From assembly GCA_019244745.1 (NCBI GenBank), contig JAFASF010000183.1, forward strand, positions 1-37,654: a stretch of 37,654 nt of DNA. The letters run 5' to 3'. The notes beneath the pieces are model-generated. The model had not been told where the DNA came from. It saw only the letters and a list, made by a program, of their open reading frames with translations, and ran no database searches. Made by a program: the position numbers and the translations under genes. Source of the stretch: Solirubrobacterales bacterium. Its GTDB lineage: Bacteria; Actinomycetota; Thermoleophilia; Solirubrobacterales; Solirubrobacteraceae. This document shows, piece after piece, positions 23,064 to 30,100 of the stretch; within the stretch, counting starts at the first letter, position 1; the number at the start of each line of letters is the position of its first letter.

Positions 23064-23981
23064 GTGACCGGAGCGCATGATCTCTCGCCGGCGCGGATCG
23101 CCGCAGCCGTCGAGCGGATTGACTCGCCGTTCCTGCACACGCCTCAGTTCGTCAGCGACGAACTCTCGGCCGCGGCAAAGCGCGAGGTGGTGATAAAGAA
23201 CGAGACCCTGACGCCGATCGGGAGCTTCAAAGGTCGCGGTACATGGCTACTCGCCGAGTGGCTCGATCCCGCACGAACATGGGTGTGTTCGACCGCCGGC
23301 AACTTCGGCCAGGGCCTCGCCTACGCGGCCCGCGCCCGCGGTGCCACCGTCGAGGCGTTCGTCTCCACCGATGTTCCGAGTGCCAAGGTCGCCGCCATGC
23401 GCGCGCTCGGAGCGCGCGTCCACACATGCGAGCAGCCCGACCGGTCCGCTCGCGATCACGCGGGCACGACCGACGACCGGCTGCTCGTCGTGGACGGACT
23501 CCGCCCAGAAATGGCCGAAGGCGCCGGCACGATCGGACTCGAGCTCGACGCCTCCGGGCCGATGGACCTTGCCATCGTTCAGATCGGTGACGGCGCGCTC
23601 ATCTCCGGCGTCGCCTGCTGGCTAAAAGCCGCACGGCCGCGCACGCGCATCGTCGGCGTGTGCGCGAGCGGCGCGCCGGCAATGGCGCGGAGCTACGTCG
23701 CCGGCCGCCTCATCATCACACCGAGCACGAACACGATCGCGACCGCAATCGCGATCTCCGAACCGATCCCCGAATCGCTCGCGCGCGTCACCGCGCTGGT
23801 CGACGAAATCGTCCTCGTCGATGACGACGACCTCCGCCACGCCCAAAAGCTGATCCTCGGGACGCTCAACGTTTCCGTTGAACCCGCCGGGGCAGCGGGT
23901 GTCGCCGCGCTCGTGCGGCACGGCGCGCGCTTGCCACCAGGCCGCACGGCTCTCATTCTCACGGGGGCCGGCGCGGCCTGA
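23064..23981 (+). CDS. threonine/serine dehydratase-like PLP enzyme (fold type II)
   Basis: This 305-residue enzyme has the PLP lysine K56 in I-G-S-F-K-G-R-G and the phosphate/substrate loop S-T-A-G-N-F-G-Q-G (about 76-84). It ends in L-I-L-T-G-A-G-A-A, where related enzymes have a Ser/Cys that holds the pyridine nitrogen. The N-terminal T-P-Q-F-V-S-D-E-L matches threonine deaminase/serine racemase relatives. It lacks the C-terminal ACT domain, so it is a catabolic type at most. The N-terminal K-N-E-T-L-T-P fits the family. The GTG at 23064 is the start. The substrate could be Ser, Thr or a related amino acid. Confidence 0.87.
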   Translation: MTGAHDLSPARIAAAVERIDSPFLHTPQFVSDELSAAAKREVVIKNETLTPIGSFKGRGTWLLAEWLDPARTWVCSTAGNFGQGLAYAARARGATVEAFVSTDVPSAKVAAMRALGARVHTCEQPDRSARDHAGTTDDRLLVVDGLRPEMAEGAGTIGLELDASGPMDLAIVQIGDGALISGVACWLKAARPRTRIVGVCASGAPAMARSYVAGRLIITPSTNTIATAIAISEPIPESLARVTALVDEIVLVDDDDLRHAQKLILGTLNVSVEPAGAAGVAALVRHGARLPPGRTALILTGAGAA

Positions 23982-24060
23982 ACTCGCCCGCGACGGTCGC
24001 CAAGCCCGAGAGTGATCTGAGCCCGACGCCGCGAGTGAGCGACGATGGGGGCCGGGCTTT

Positions 24061-24076
24061 GGCGGGCTTTGCCGCC
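24061..24076. terminator. small hairpin between convergent genes
   Basis: GGCGG and CCGCC flank a six-base loop (GCTTTG) between the stop of the dehydratase (plus, 23981) and the stop of the pentapeptide-repeat gene (minus, 24092). It could end transcription from either side. The stem is only five pairs. Confidence 0.25.
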
Positions 24077-24091
24077 CACCGGCGTCGGTTG

Positions 24092-25454
24092 CTATGGCCC
24101 GCAGCTGTGGCGAGGATTGCGGACATGGCCGTCGGGCATCACGGTGTTGCAAAAGACGGCCCCGCTGAAGCGAGCGCCCCGGAGCCGTGCCCCGACCAGC
24201 GAGGCCTCGCTCAGGTTGGCGTGGCGGAGATCCGCGCCGCGCAGGTCGGCGCCGGCCAGGGAGGCATCAACGAGGTTTGATTCCCGCAGATCGGCGGCGG
24301 CCAGAACCGTGCCGTCGAACGCGGCAGCGACCGCTGTCGCGCGACGGAGCGACGCGCCGCGCAGGTCAGCCCCGGTCAATACGGTGAGCACTAGCTGGGC
24401 GCGGGCGAACGACGCGCGCCTGGCACTGGCCCCGACAATCGCCGCCCCGGACAGCTGCGAACCCGTGAGCTGAGCGGAAGCGAGCTGCGCGAACGCCAGC
24501 TCGCCGAGCGAGATGTTCGTGTCGATGAGGTTCGCGCGCCGGAGATCCGCGTAGGAAAGGAACGCGCCGTTGAGCGCCTGGCCCTTCAGCTTGGCAGACG
24601 GGCACCTGGTAAACGAGGCGATCGTGCACCCCGCGATCACCGTTCCCGAGTGAACCTGCGGCCCGAACGCTTGGATCACCGCATACAGCGGATCGGGCTT
24701 GTACACCCGCATTGGCGGCGCGCTCGGCGGGTACGGAGAGAACCGCGCCTTGGGGCACACCCCCGTTACCGGATGCGAGACGGTCCCGTCGGGCATGATC
24801 GTGTTGCAGATCGTCGCTCCGCTCAGCCTGGCGCCCTTCATCTTCGCGCCCGCCAGGTCGAGGTTGCTGAGATTGGCGCCGCGCAGGTCGGCACCCCGGA
24901 AGTCCGCTCCGTCGGCAAGGCCATTGGAGAGATCGGCGCCACGGAGGTCAGCGCCACGCAGGCTCGCCCCGGTGAGCGACACCACCCCCGCCTCAGCGCC
25001 AGAGGCTGGCGTGAGTGAGATCCGCGCGAGCAAAGCCGCCCAACCACAGGAGCGCATGGTCGAGGCGGGCGTCGCGCAGATCGACGTAGGCGGCGCCCGC
25101 TCCAGTGAGCCTCGCGCGGCGAAGGTCCGCCCCAACGGCGCGAGCGTACGCAAGATCCGCGAGCGACAGGCGCGCTCCCCGCAACCCAGCGCCGCCGAGG
25201 CGCGCGTACTGGAGCTGCACGCCGAAAAGCCTCGCGCCGCCAAGACGCGCACGCGGACAGCGCGTGCCTGGTGCGATCACGCACCCGCGCACCCGGGTCC
25301 CGATCGCCCGCGACGGCTCCCGGCCGGCGACCACCACGGCGTAGAACATGTTATTGGGACCCACGGTAATCGACGGGGGCGGACCGGCGGCGGCGGCCGT
25401 CGCGGCGGATAGCACCAGGCCTGCGAAGAGGGCGGCGATACGACCCACGATCAC
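24092..25454 (-). pseudogene. secreted pentapeptide-repeat protein, interrupted by a +1 frameshift
   Basis: The gene encodes a signal peptide (V-I-V-G-R-I-A-A-L-F... ending A-T-A-A-A-A) and then A-D-L-R-x / A-x-L-x-G pentapeptides that form a right-handed beta-helix. The first frame stops with TGA at 24995-24993 after 153 codons; skipping one T at 24995 enters the second frame, which runs on for 300 codons in the same repeat style. The whole protein would be 453 residues. It has two similar modules: each starts near Y-A-V-(V/I), has G-C-x-I-x-x-x-T-x-C-P-x-A-x-L, and ends C-N-T-(I/V)-M-P-D-G. The break may be a real mutation, recoding, or an assembly error. The GTG at 25454 (or 25448) is the start. 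Confidence 0.72.
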
Positions 25455-25893
25455 ACGAGAAGTAAACCGCTGCTTGGGCTCGACCTCACGGGACTGCCGG
25501 CGCGGCACAGCGCCTGGCTGTGCTGGCGCGGCGGCGGCGCGGAACGCTTGAGCCACTGATCGGCTTCGATCTTCGCGGCGGCCTGGTCGACCCTCGGAGA
25601 AGGCGCTCGCCCTGATGGAGTCGCCCGGCCTTGGCCGCGAAAGCGGTCTTTGGGCTTTAGCCGCGAAGGCGCGCGTTTTTTGGTCCTGGAATCGCTCGGA
25701 GGATTGGATCTTCTCCGTAGGCGATTGGCGGCCTACCGTGGCCGAAGTCAATCCGGCCATCAACGCGAGCTTGACCAACAAGGTCGCTGATGAACTGCTC
25801 GCCGAAAAGCTCGGCTACGCGGAGCACATCCGGATCTGGCGGAGTCGGGCCAACCCGGCACCCGCTACTCAACCCACACGCTAGGAGGACCTC
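25455..25893. other. 439-base gap between divergent genes with a doubtful small frame
   Basis: It separates the pentapeptide gene (minus) and the hydrolase gene (plus). A plus-strand frame from GTG 25738 to 25884 would give 48 residues with a helix-like stretch (V-A-D-E-L-L-A-E-K-L-G-Y-A-E-H) and stops ten bases before the hydrolase ATG. It has no known family, so I leave it uncalled. Confidence 0.35.
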
Positions 25894-26742
25894 ATGCCTG
25901 CCGTCGAGCTCAGTGCAGGAGCGATCCATTACGAGAAGTCCGGGCCGCCTGATGGGCGCCCGGTGGTGTTCGTCCACGGCTACGCGATGGGCCACGCCTT
26001 GTGGCGGCCGTTGAGTGAGCGGCTCGCCGCCCGCGGCTTCTTATGTCTGGCACCGACGTGGCCGCTGGGCGCCCACACGGAGCCGATGGGGGAGGGCGCG
26101 GAGCTCACGGTGGAGGGGGTCGCGGCCATGGCGGGCGAGTTGCTGGATGCCCTCGGGCTCGAGGACGTCGTCGTGGTCGGAAACGACACGGGCGGCGCGA
26201 TCGCCCAGATCCTCGCCACCACTACCCCTGGGCGGCTCGGAGCGCTTGCTCTGACCAGCTGCGACGCCTTCGAGCACTTCCCCCCGCCGGTTCTCAAGCC
26301 GCTGATCGCGGCGGCCAAGTTCGCTCCCGCTTTCCAGGCGGCCCTGCAGCCGCTCCGAACCCGCCTTGGGCGCAAGCGGGCCTACGGAGCGCTCGCTCAC
26401 GCCGACATCGACGACCTGGCGGCCGAGTGGGTCAAACCAGCGCTCGCCGACCGCCGGATCCGCGGGGACCTTCGGCGCTTCACGGGCTCGTTGAACCGCC
26501 AAAGCACCGAGCGAGCCGCCGCGCGCCTCGCGCAATTCAGACAGCCAGCGCTGATCGCTTGGTCGGCCGACGACGACTTTTTCCCAGTGGAGGACGGGCA
26601 ACGGCTAGCCGCCGTGTTACCGAACTCGCGGTTCGAGATCATCGAGCACGCCAAAACGTTCTCCATGATCGACCAGCCCGACACGCTCGCCGAAGCGACC
26701 GCCGCGTTTGCCCGCACCCGTACCGTCGAACGGGCCGCCTGA
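25894..26742 (+). CDS. alpha/beta hydrolase with an Asp nucleophile
   Basis: This 282-residue hydrolase has the oxyanion motif H-G-Y-A (29-32) and the nucleophile elbow G-N-D-T-G-G (96-101) with D98, as in haloalkane dehalogenases and epoxide hydrolases rather than the Ser of esterases. The acid is probably in W-S-A-D-D-D-F-F (226-228) and the base is H252 in E-H-A-K-T-F. A helical cap spans about 130-205. An Asp nucleophile makes an ester intermediate that water then releases. The substrate is unknown. AGGAGG lies just upstream of the ATG at 25894. Confidence 0.87.
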   Translation: MPAVELSAGAIHYEKSGPPDGRPVVFVHGYAMGHALWRPLSERLAARGFLCLAPTWPLGAHTEPMGEGAELTVEGVAAMAGELLDALGLEDVVVVGNDTGGAIAQILATTTPGRLGALALTSCDAFEHFPPPVLKPLIAAAKFAPAFQAALQPLRTRLGRKRAYGALAHADIDDLAAEWVKPALADRRIRGDLRRFTGSLNRQSTERAAARLAQFRQPALIAWSADDDFFPVEDGQRLAAVLPNSRFEIIEHAKTFSMIDQPDTLAEATAAFARTRTVERAA

Positions 26743-27072
26743 TAGCCGTGTTTGTTGCTTGTCGATCGGGCCCTGCCTTCTCAACCGAGCCAGCGTCGGG
26801 GGCGCGGCGAACGTCCTGCGCCGTACGGGCCCGATCACTCCCCGATTCACGTTCGTGAAGCGCCACGTGGTGCTCCACCCAGATGACGGCGGAGTCACCA
26901 TCGGCCTATTCCAATGGTTGCTAGGACCGCGATCGTCGTGATTAGACAATTATGAGAAGTACTCGAGCTAGAGGACCTATCACCCAAAGCCCCCATTGAA
27001 TTCTGACTGTACACGTTGTTGTGTCAAAGCTCGCTCCTGCACTGCTGGTGCCGCTCACCACAGGACACCGGC
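26743..27072. other. 330-base gap between convergent genes, no gene seen
   Basis: The hydrolase gene (plus) ends before it and the truncated FVD-motif gene (minus) ends after it. The stretch is AT-richer than its surroundings around 26940-27020. The minus frame near 27024-27120 continues the interrupted FVD motif in another frame, suggesting decay at its right edge. Confidence 0.45.
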
Positions 27073-27381
27073 TTACCGATTGCCTGTGACATCAGGGCCC
27101 CGGGCTGCCTGATCAACGAAACGTGCCTGAACCTGTTCCCAGCGCCGTTGAAAAGTGTCACGTCGCTCGGTGGGGCGCGACGCCTCGGTTGCGGCGTCGT
27201 CCTTTGAGCGTGGCTCCTCCTCTCCCGGGAAGGACGGGGGTGCGCGATCCTCGGCCTCCGCCTCTGCATCGGCAGGTGGTTGCACCGAGTCGGGGCGCAG
27301 CTCACGCACTCGGGGCAGCGCGAAGTACCGGCCACGGTGAGGGCTGGCGCCGGGAGTTGGGTCGGCTTGATCGTCTTTCAT
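27073..27381 (-). CDS. small acidic protein, C-terminally truncated FVD-motif family member
   Basis: This 102-residue protein begins at ATG 27381 with a strong AAAGGAG eight bases upstream. The first 75 residues are disordered and rich in Pro, Glu, Asp and Ala. Then comes T-F-Q-R-R-W-E-Q-V-Q-A-R-F-V-D, the start of a helical domain that in many actinobacterial proteins continues as F-V-D-x-P-x-x-A-V-x-x-A-D. Here it breaks after F-V-D-Q and ends 11 residues later; in the next frame Q-P-G-A-L-M-S-Q-A partly restores the motif. I think the helical domain was lost by frameshift. Function unknown. Confidence 0.6.
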   Translation of the reverse strand: MKDDQADPTPGASPHRGRYFALPRVRELRPDSVQPPADAEAEAEDRAPPSFPGEEEPRSKDDAATEASRPTERRDTFQRRWEQVQARFVDQAARGPDVTGNR

Positions 27382-27672
27382 TGCGGCTCCTTTCTGCTGC
27401 TTGCCGGGCGAGGCGTCGACACTCGCTGCGAAAACGTAGCCTCTGGTCGATGGGCACAAAGCGATCCGCGTCCGCGCGCGAACATACCCTTCAGTACGTT
27501 CCGCTGGTGCACCCGACTCGCGTAGACACACCGTCAGCAATTACCAGTTAGCGGTTATCACCGCCACCTGGGCGAGCCGGCGGACACCACGCTGCGATGG
27601 CTGGCAGCGGCCCGCATCTGCCTTGGCAAAGGGGCACGGAAACGGTGCTATCGGAACCGGTGTCAACGCCGC
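27382..27672. other. 291-base stretch, no gene seen
   Basis: It lies between the truncated FVD-motif gene and the gas-vesicle-like fragment. Several open frames exist on both strands, but none has a ribosome site, a family motif or consistent codon use. It holds the leader and AAAGGAG site of the gene starting at 27381. Confidence 0.4.
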
Positions 27673-27990
27673 CTACGTGGCATTACGGCGCGCTATCGCG
27701 AGGAGCTCCGCCCCCTCGTTGATGCTCCGGATTGCTTCCGCCAAGCCTTGTCCGGCAGGGCGTGACCTCGGGGAGACACCGAGCGATCGTCGGAGCCCGC
27801 GTGACGGCGGATCATAAGTCCGACGAGGGGCAGCCACCTCGGCCGGCGCGATCACGATGCTCATGTCAACCTTCAAGAGGCGCATGCCGAGGACGCGGGC
27901 CAGGATCGAGCCCTCGAGCAGAAACCCCTTGGGAAGGGGACTGCTGCGATCAGGTACCGCCGTCAGGACGACCGGAGCCCTCGCCCCCAC
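27673..27990 (-). pseudogene. fragment resembling the GvpA/GvpJ gas-vesicle beta-hairpin
   Basis: Around 27835-27957 the minus strand encodes L-P-K-G-F-L-L-E-G, then L-G-M-R-L-L-K-V-D-M and S-I-V-I-A-P-A-E-V. GvpA/GvpJ proteins have L-D-K-G-I-V-V-D-A, then V-G-I-E-I-L-T-I-E-A and R-I-V-I-A-S-V. Hydrophobic spacing, L-K-G, the central Gly and I-V-I-A line up. Upstream, D-R precedes K-G as in D-R-V-L-D-K-G but with two extra residues. The rest of the frame is basic and does not look like a Gvp tail. A GTG at 27990 overlaps the YtxH-like gene. I judge it a decayed or highly diverged gas-vesicle-type gene; this is by eye only. Confidence 0.35.
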
Positions 27991-28171
27991 GGGCCGGGGG
28001 AGGGCGGGTGGCCGAACGGAGGCGGGAGGCCGGGGGGCGGCGAGCGCTGTACTCCTCGAGTCGCTGTGACGTCTTCGCCATCGTGTGGACGATCTGCGCA
28101 TAGCGTTCACGCCCCGCCCTGGCGCCCATCACGTATCCGGCTGCGAACAGTGCCGCTTTCGTGAGCTTCAC
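27950..28171 (-). CDS. YtxH-like small protein
   Basis: This 73-residue protein starts at GTG 28171 (V-K-L-T-K-A-A-L-F). It has the motif A-A-G-Y-V-M-G-A-R-A-G-R-E-R-Y-A-Q-I, a short membrane-associated or glycine-zipper segment found in many actinobacterial stress and gas-vesicle clusters (compare GvpY of Streptomyces). A short helix follows, then a disordered Pro/Arg/Gly-rich tail. It is the third gene of the minus-strand run 29363 to 27950, 18 bases after the preceding stop. The molecular role is unknown. Confidence 0.72.
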   Translation of the reverse strand: MKLTKAALFAAGYVMGARAGRERYAQIVHTMAKTSQRLEEYSARRPPASRLRSATRPPPARGGEGSGRPDGGT

Positions 28172-28189
28172 GAATGGTCTTTCGCCGCT

Positions 28190-28441
28190 TCACGAATCGT
28201 TTGTCGCCCCCTCTGTGCGGCGCCGGAGCGAAGAGACGCCGGCGCTCGCCGCCGTGAGACCAGCCAGGCCACCCGCGATCAAACCGGCCTTCAGCGCCTT
28301 GCCTTGGGGTAAGCCGCGCTTCAGCGGGTTACCCGACCCGAGGTCCGGTAGGCCAAACTTCACTCCGCTGGGGACGTCGAGAGAGTCGGTCACGTTGTCG
28401 AGAAGCCGCTGAAATCGGTTTTTTCTGTTGAGGAGTCTCAA
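28190..28441 (-). CDS. 83-residue protein with a glycine-rich hydrophobic segment
   Basis: It starts at ATG 28441 with a basic amphipathic N-terminus (R-L-L-N-R-K-N-R-F-Q-R-L-L-D). A Gly/Pro linker follows, then one hydrophobic helix (A-G-L-I-A-G-G-L-A-G-L-T-A-A-S-A-G) near residues 51-68 and a basic end. It may insert in or lie on the membrane. Similar short proteins occur beside YtxH-like genes in Actinobacteria, to my recollection. Spacings are 16 bases upstream and 18 downstream, so it is co-transcribed. Function unknown. Confidence 0.68.
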   Translation of the reverse strand: MRLLNRKNRFQRLLDNVTDSLDVPSGVKFGLPDLGSGNPLKRGLPQGKALKAGLIAGGLAGLTAASAGVSSLRRRTEGATNDS

Positions 28442-28457
28442 TTTCGGTCGCCTCCGT

Positions 28458-29363
28458 TCACCGGGTGCTGCGAGAAGCCTTCGCTATTGCGTCGACGAGC
28501 TCGCTTTTGGTCATGGTCGTTCGATTCTCGATGCCGATGCTGGCCGCCAGCTCGACCAGCTCCGGCTTGTTGTAGGACTCGAGGCCCCCGTCTGCGGTAT
28601 CCCTCTCGAGCTCGCGCGCAGTGCGCTTTGCGGCCGCGCGTGACTGCTCGCGCATCTGCTCGGTCGCTCGCAGCCGCTGTTCGGCGTCGCTCGCTTCCTG
28701 CTCTGCTTCGCTCGCGAGCTGTTGGGCCTGACGGTGCGCCTCCTCGGCGGCGTCGCGCGCAGCTGCGGCGGCGTCGTCGGCCAGGCGTCTAGCTTCCGCG
28801 AGCTTCTCGGTGGCGTCCTCGACGAGCTCCTCGGCTCGTTGCCGGGATGCCTCGGCCTCGCGTTGAGCTTCCTCGATCTCCTCGTCGATTTGCGCCTGGA
28901 CTTCTTGTCGCTGCTCTTCAGCGTCCGCCTCGGCGGCTCGTCGCTCGCGCTCCACCATCTCGTCGGCGGCCCGCTGGGCCTCCGCGGTCCGGTGCTTGAC
29001 CTGCCGAGTGGTGTCGCGTTCCACCGTCTTGAGGCGGGCGCGACCACGCTCACTCACCTGCCGAGCGTGGTCGGAGCGTGACTTGGACTCCCGCGCCGCC
29101 TCCAGGGCCCGGTCCTCGGCCTCTCGGGCACGCTCGCCCGCCTCCTGAGCGCGTTTCATTCGGATGTCGACCGAGTCCCCGCCGACTGGAACGACGTCAG
29201 CCACGGCTGCCCTTACCCTTCGTCCTCGCTCACGGGCGCTCACCGTGGCGGACTCGGCGGCCGTTCCGACCGCCTCCGCGGGTTTGAGGACCCGGGACAG
29301 GACCCAAGCGGCGTTGGACGGCATCTCCCTAAGGCCCGTTCGCATTTGCTCCGACAACGTCAT
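28458..29363 (-). CDS. long coiled-coil protein with a C-terminal Rho_N/SAP-like domain
   Basis: This 301-residue protein has about 60 N-terminal residues with M-R-T-G-L-R-E-M and A-V-A-D-V-V-P-V-G-G, then a coiled coil of about 195 residues dominated by Glu, Ala, Arg and Gln. It ends in a compact domain (about 262-297: Y-N-K-P-E-L-V-E-L-A-A-S-I-G-I, then T-M-T-K-S-E-L-V-D-A-I-A) of the Rho_N/HeH type, which can bind nucleic acids. The coil suggests a scaffold or filament. The ATG at 29363 has AGGAGG upstream. It is the first gene of the run divergent from TetR. Confidence 0.8.
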   Translation of the reverse strand: MTLSEQMRTGLREMPSNAAWVLSRVLKPAEAVGTAAESATVSARERGRRVRAAVADVVPVGGDSVDIRMKRAQEAGERAREAEDRALEAARESKSRSDHARQVSERGRARLKTVERDTTRQVKHRTAEAQRAADEMVERERRAAEADAEEQRQEVQAQIDEEIEEAQREAEASRQRAEELVEDATEKLAEARRLADDAAAAARDAAEEAHRQAQQLASEAEQEASDAEQRLRATEQMREQSRAAAKRTARELERDTADGGLESYNKPELVELAASIGIENRTTMTKSELVDAIAKASRSTR

Positions 29364-29402
29364 GAATTAATCCTCCTCGGGCATAGGACAGCATCGACCC
29401 TA

Positions 29403-29424
29403 GATGAGACACTAGCATCTCGTC
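29403..29424. promoter_or_regulatory. TetR-type operator palindrome
   Basis: A 22-base imperfect palindrome centred on CTAG (29412-29415) has arms GATGAGA and TCTCGTC; 8 of 11 pairs match. It lies in the 93-base gap between the divergent Rho_N coiled-coil gene (start 29363) and the TetR gene (start 29457). A -10-like TAGACT (29436-29441) for TetR places its -35 inside the palindrome. Confidence 0.5.
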
Positions 29425-29456
29425 AAGCGAGAGCTTAGACTAATGGCGAGACCAAG

Positions 29457-30032
29457 ATGTCTGAACCGGTCCTAAGGCAGTCGTTACAGCAGCGCGTCGC
29501 CGCGGCGATCCTCGACGGAGCGGCGCAGATATTTGCGGTCCAGGGAGAGCAAGCGAGCATGAACGACGTCGCCGAGGCGGCTGGAGTCGCCCGCGCGACG
29601 GTCTACCGCTACTTTCCCAATCGCGAAGCTCTCCTGGACGAACTGGCGCAGGCGGCGGTGAGCGACGTCGATGCGCGGCTTGCGTCGGCCAGGATCGACG
29701 AAGTGGCGCCGGAGGAGGGGATTGCTCGGGCGGTACGCGCCCTGGTCGACGTGGGCGACTCCTTCGTGCTCTTGGCGCGCGAGCGACTGCGGTCGGACCC
29801 GGAGCGATTCGAGCGTAAACTCATCCAGCCGCTGAGCCGGCTGTTCGAGCGGGGTCAGGTGAGCGGAGACTTTCGCGGCGACATCACCAGCGCTCGTCTG
29901 ACCGAGTCGCTGATCGCGCTGGTAGTCGGAGTGCTCAGGTCTACCCCAGCACTCGGCAAGGAGGACATGACCGCCACGATCACCGGGCTCTTCCTTGACG
30001 GAGCCCGGGCCCGCCGTCCAAGACTTCGATGA
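29457..30032 (+). CDS. TetR/AcrR-family transcriptional regulator
   Basis: This 191-residue regulator has a helix-turn-helix in residues 14-62: I-L-D-G-A-A-Q-I-F-A, S-M-N-D-V-A-E-A-A-G-V-A-R-A-T-V-Y-R-Y-F-P-N-R-E-A-L-L. The C-terminal ligand and dimer domain is helical and of usual size. The gene stops at 30032, where an ATGA would couple it to a longer reading of RsbR. It is therefore probably transcribed with the stressosome genes while facing the coiled-coil group, and is the likely repressor of one or both. Confidence 0.92.
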   Translation: MSEPVLRQSLQQRVAAAILDGAAQIFAVQGEQASMNDVAEAAGVARATVYRYFPNREALLDELAQAAVSDVDARLASARIDEVAPEEGIARAVRALVDVGDSFVLLARERLRSDPERFERKLIQPLSRLFERGQVSGDFRGDITSARLTESLIALVVGVLRSTPALGKEDMTATITGLFLDGARARRPRLR

Positions 30033-30100
30033 ACGACCGCCAGCACGCCATTCCCCTGCGACGACGGCGCGCAGCCAATTTCGGACCCGAGGAGGAGCAG

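Noticed and set aside
25738-25884. 48-residue plus-strand frame before the alpha/beta hydrolase
   Set aside because: Helix-like but short, no family, and upstream sequence is not gene-like; noted only in the gap entry.
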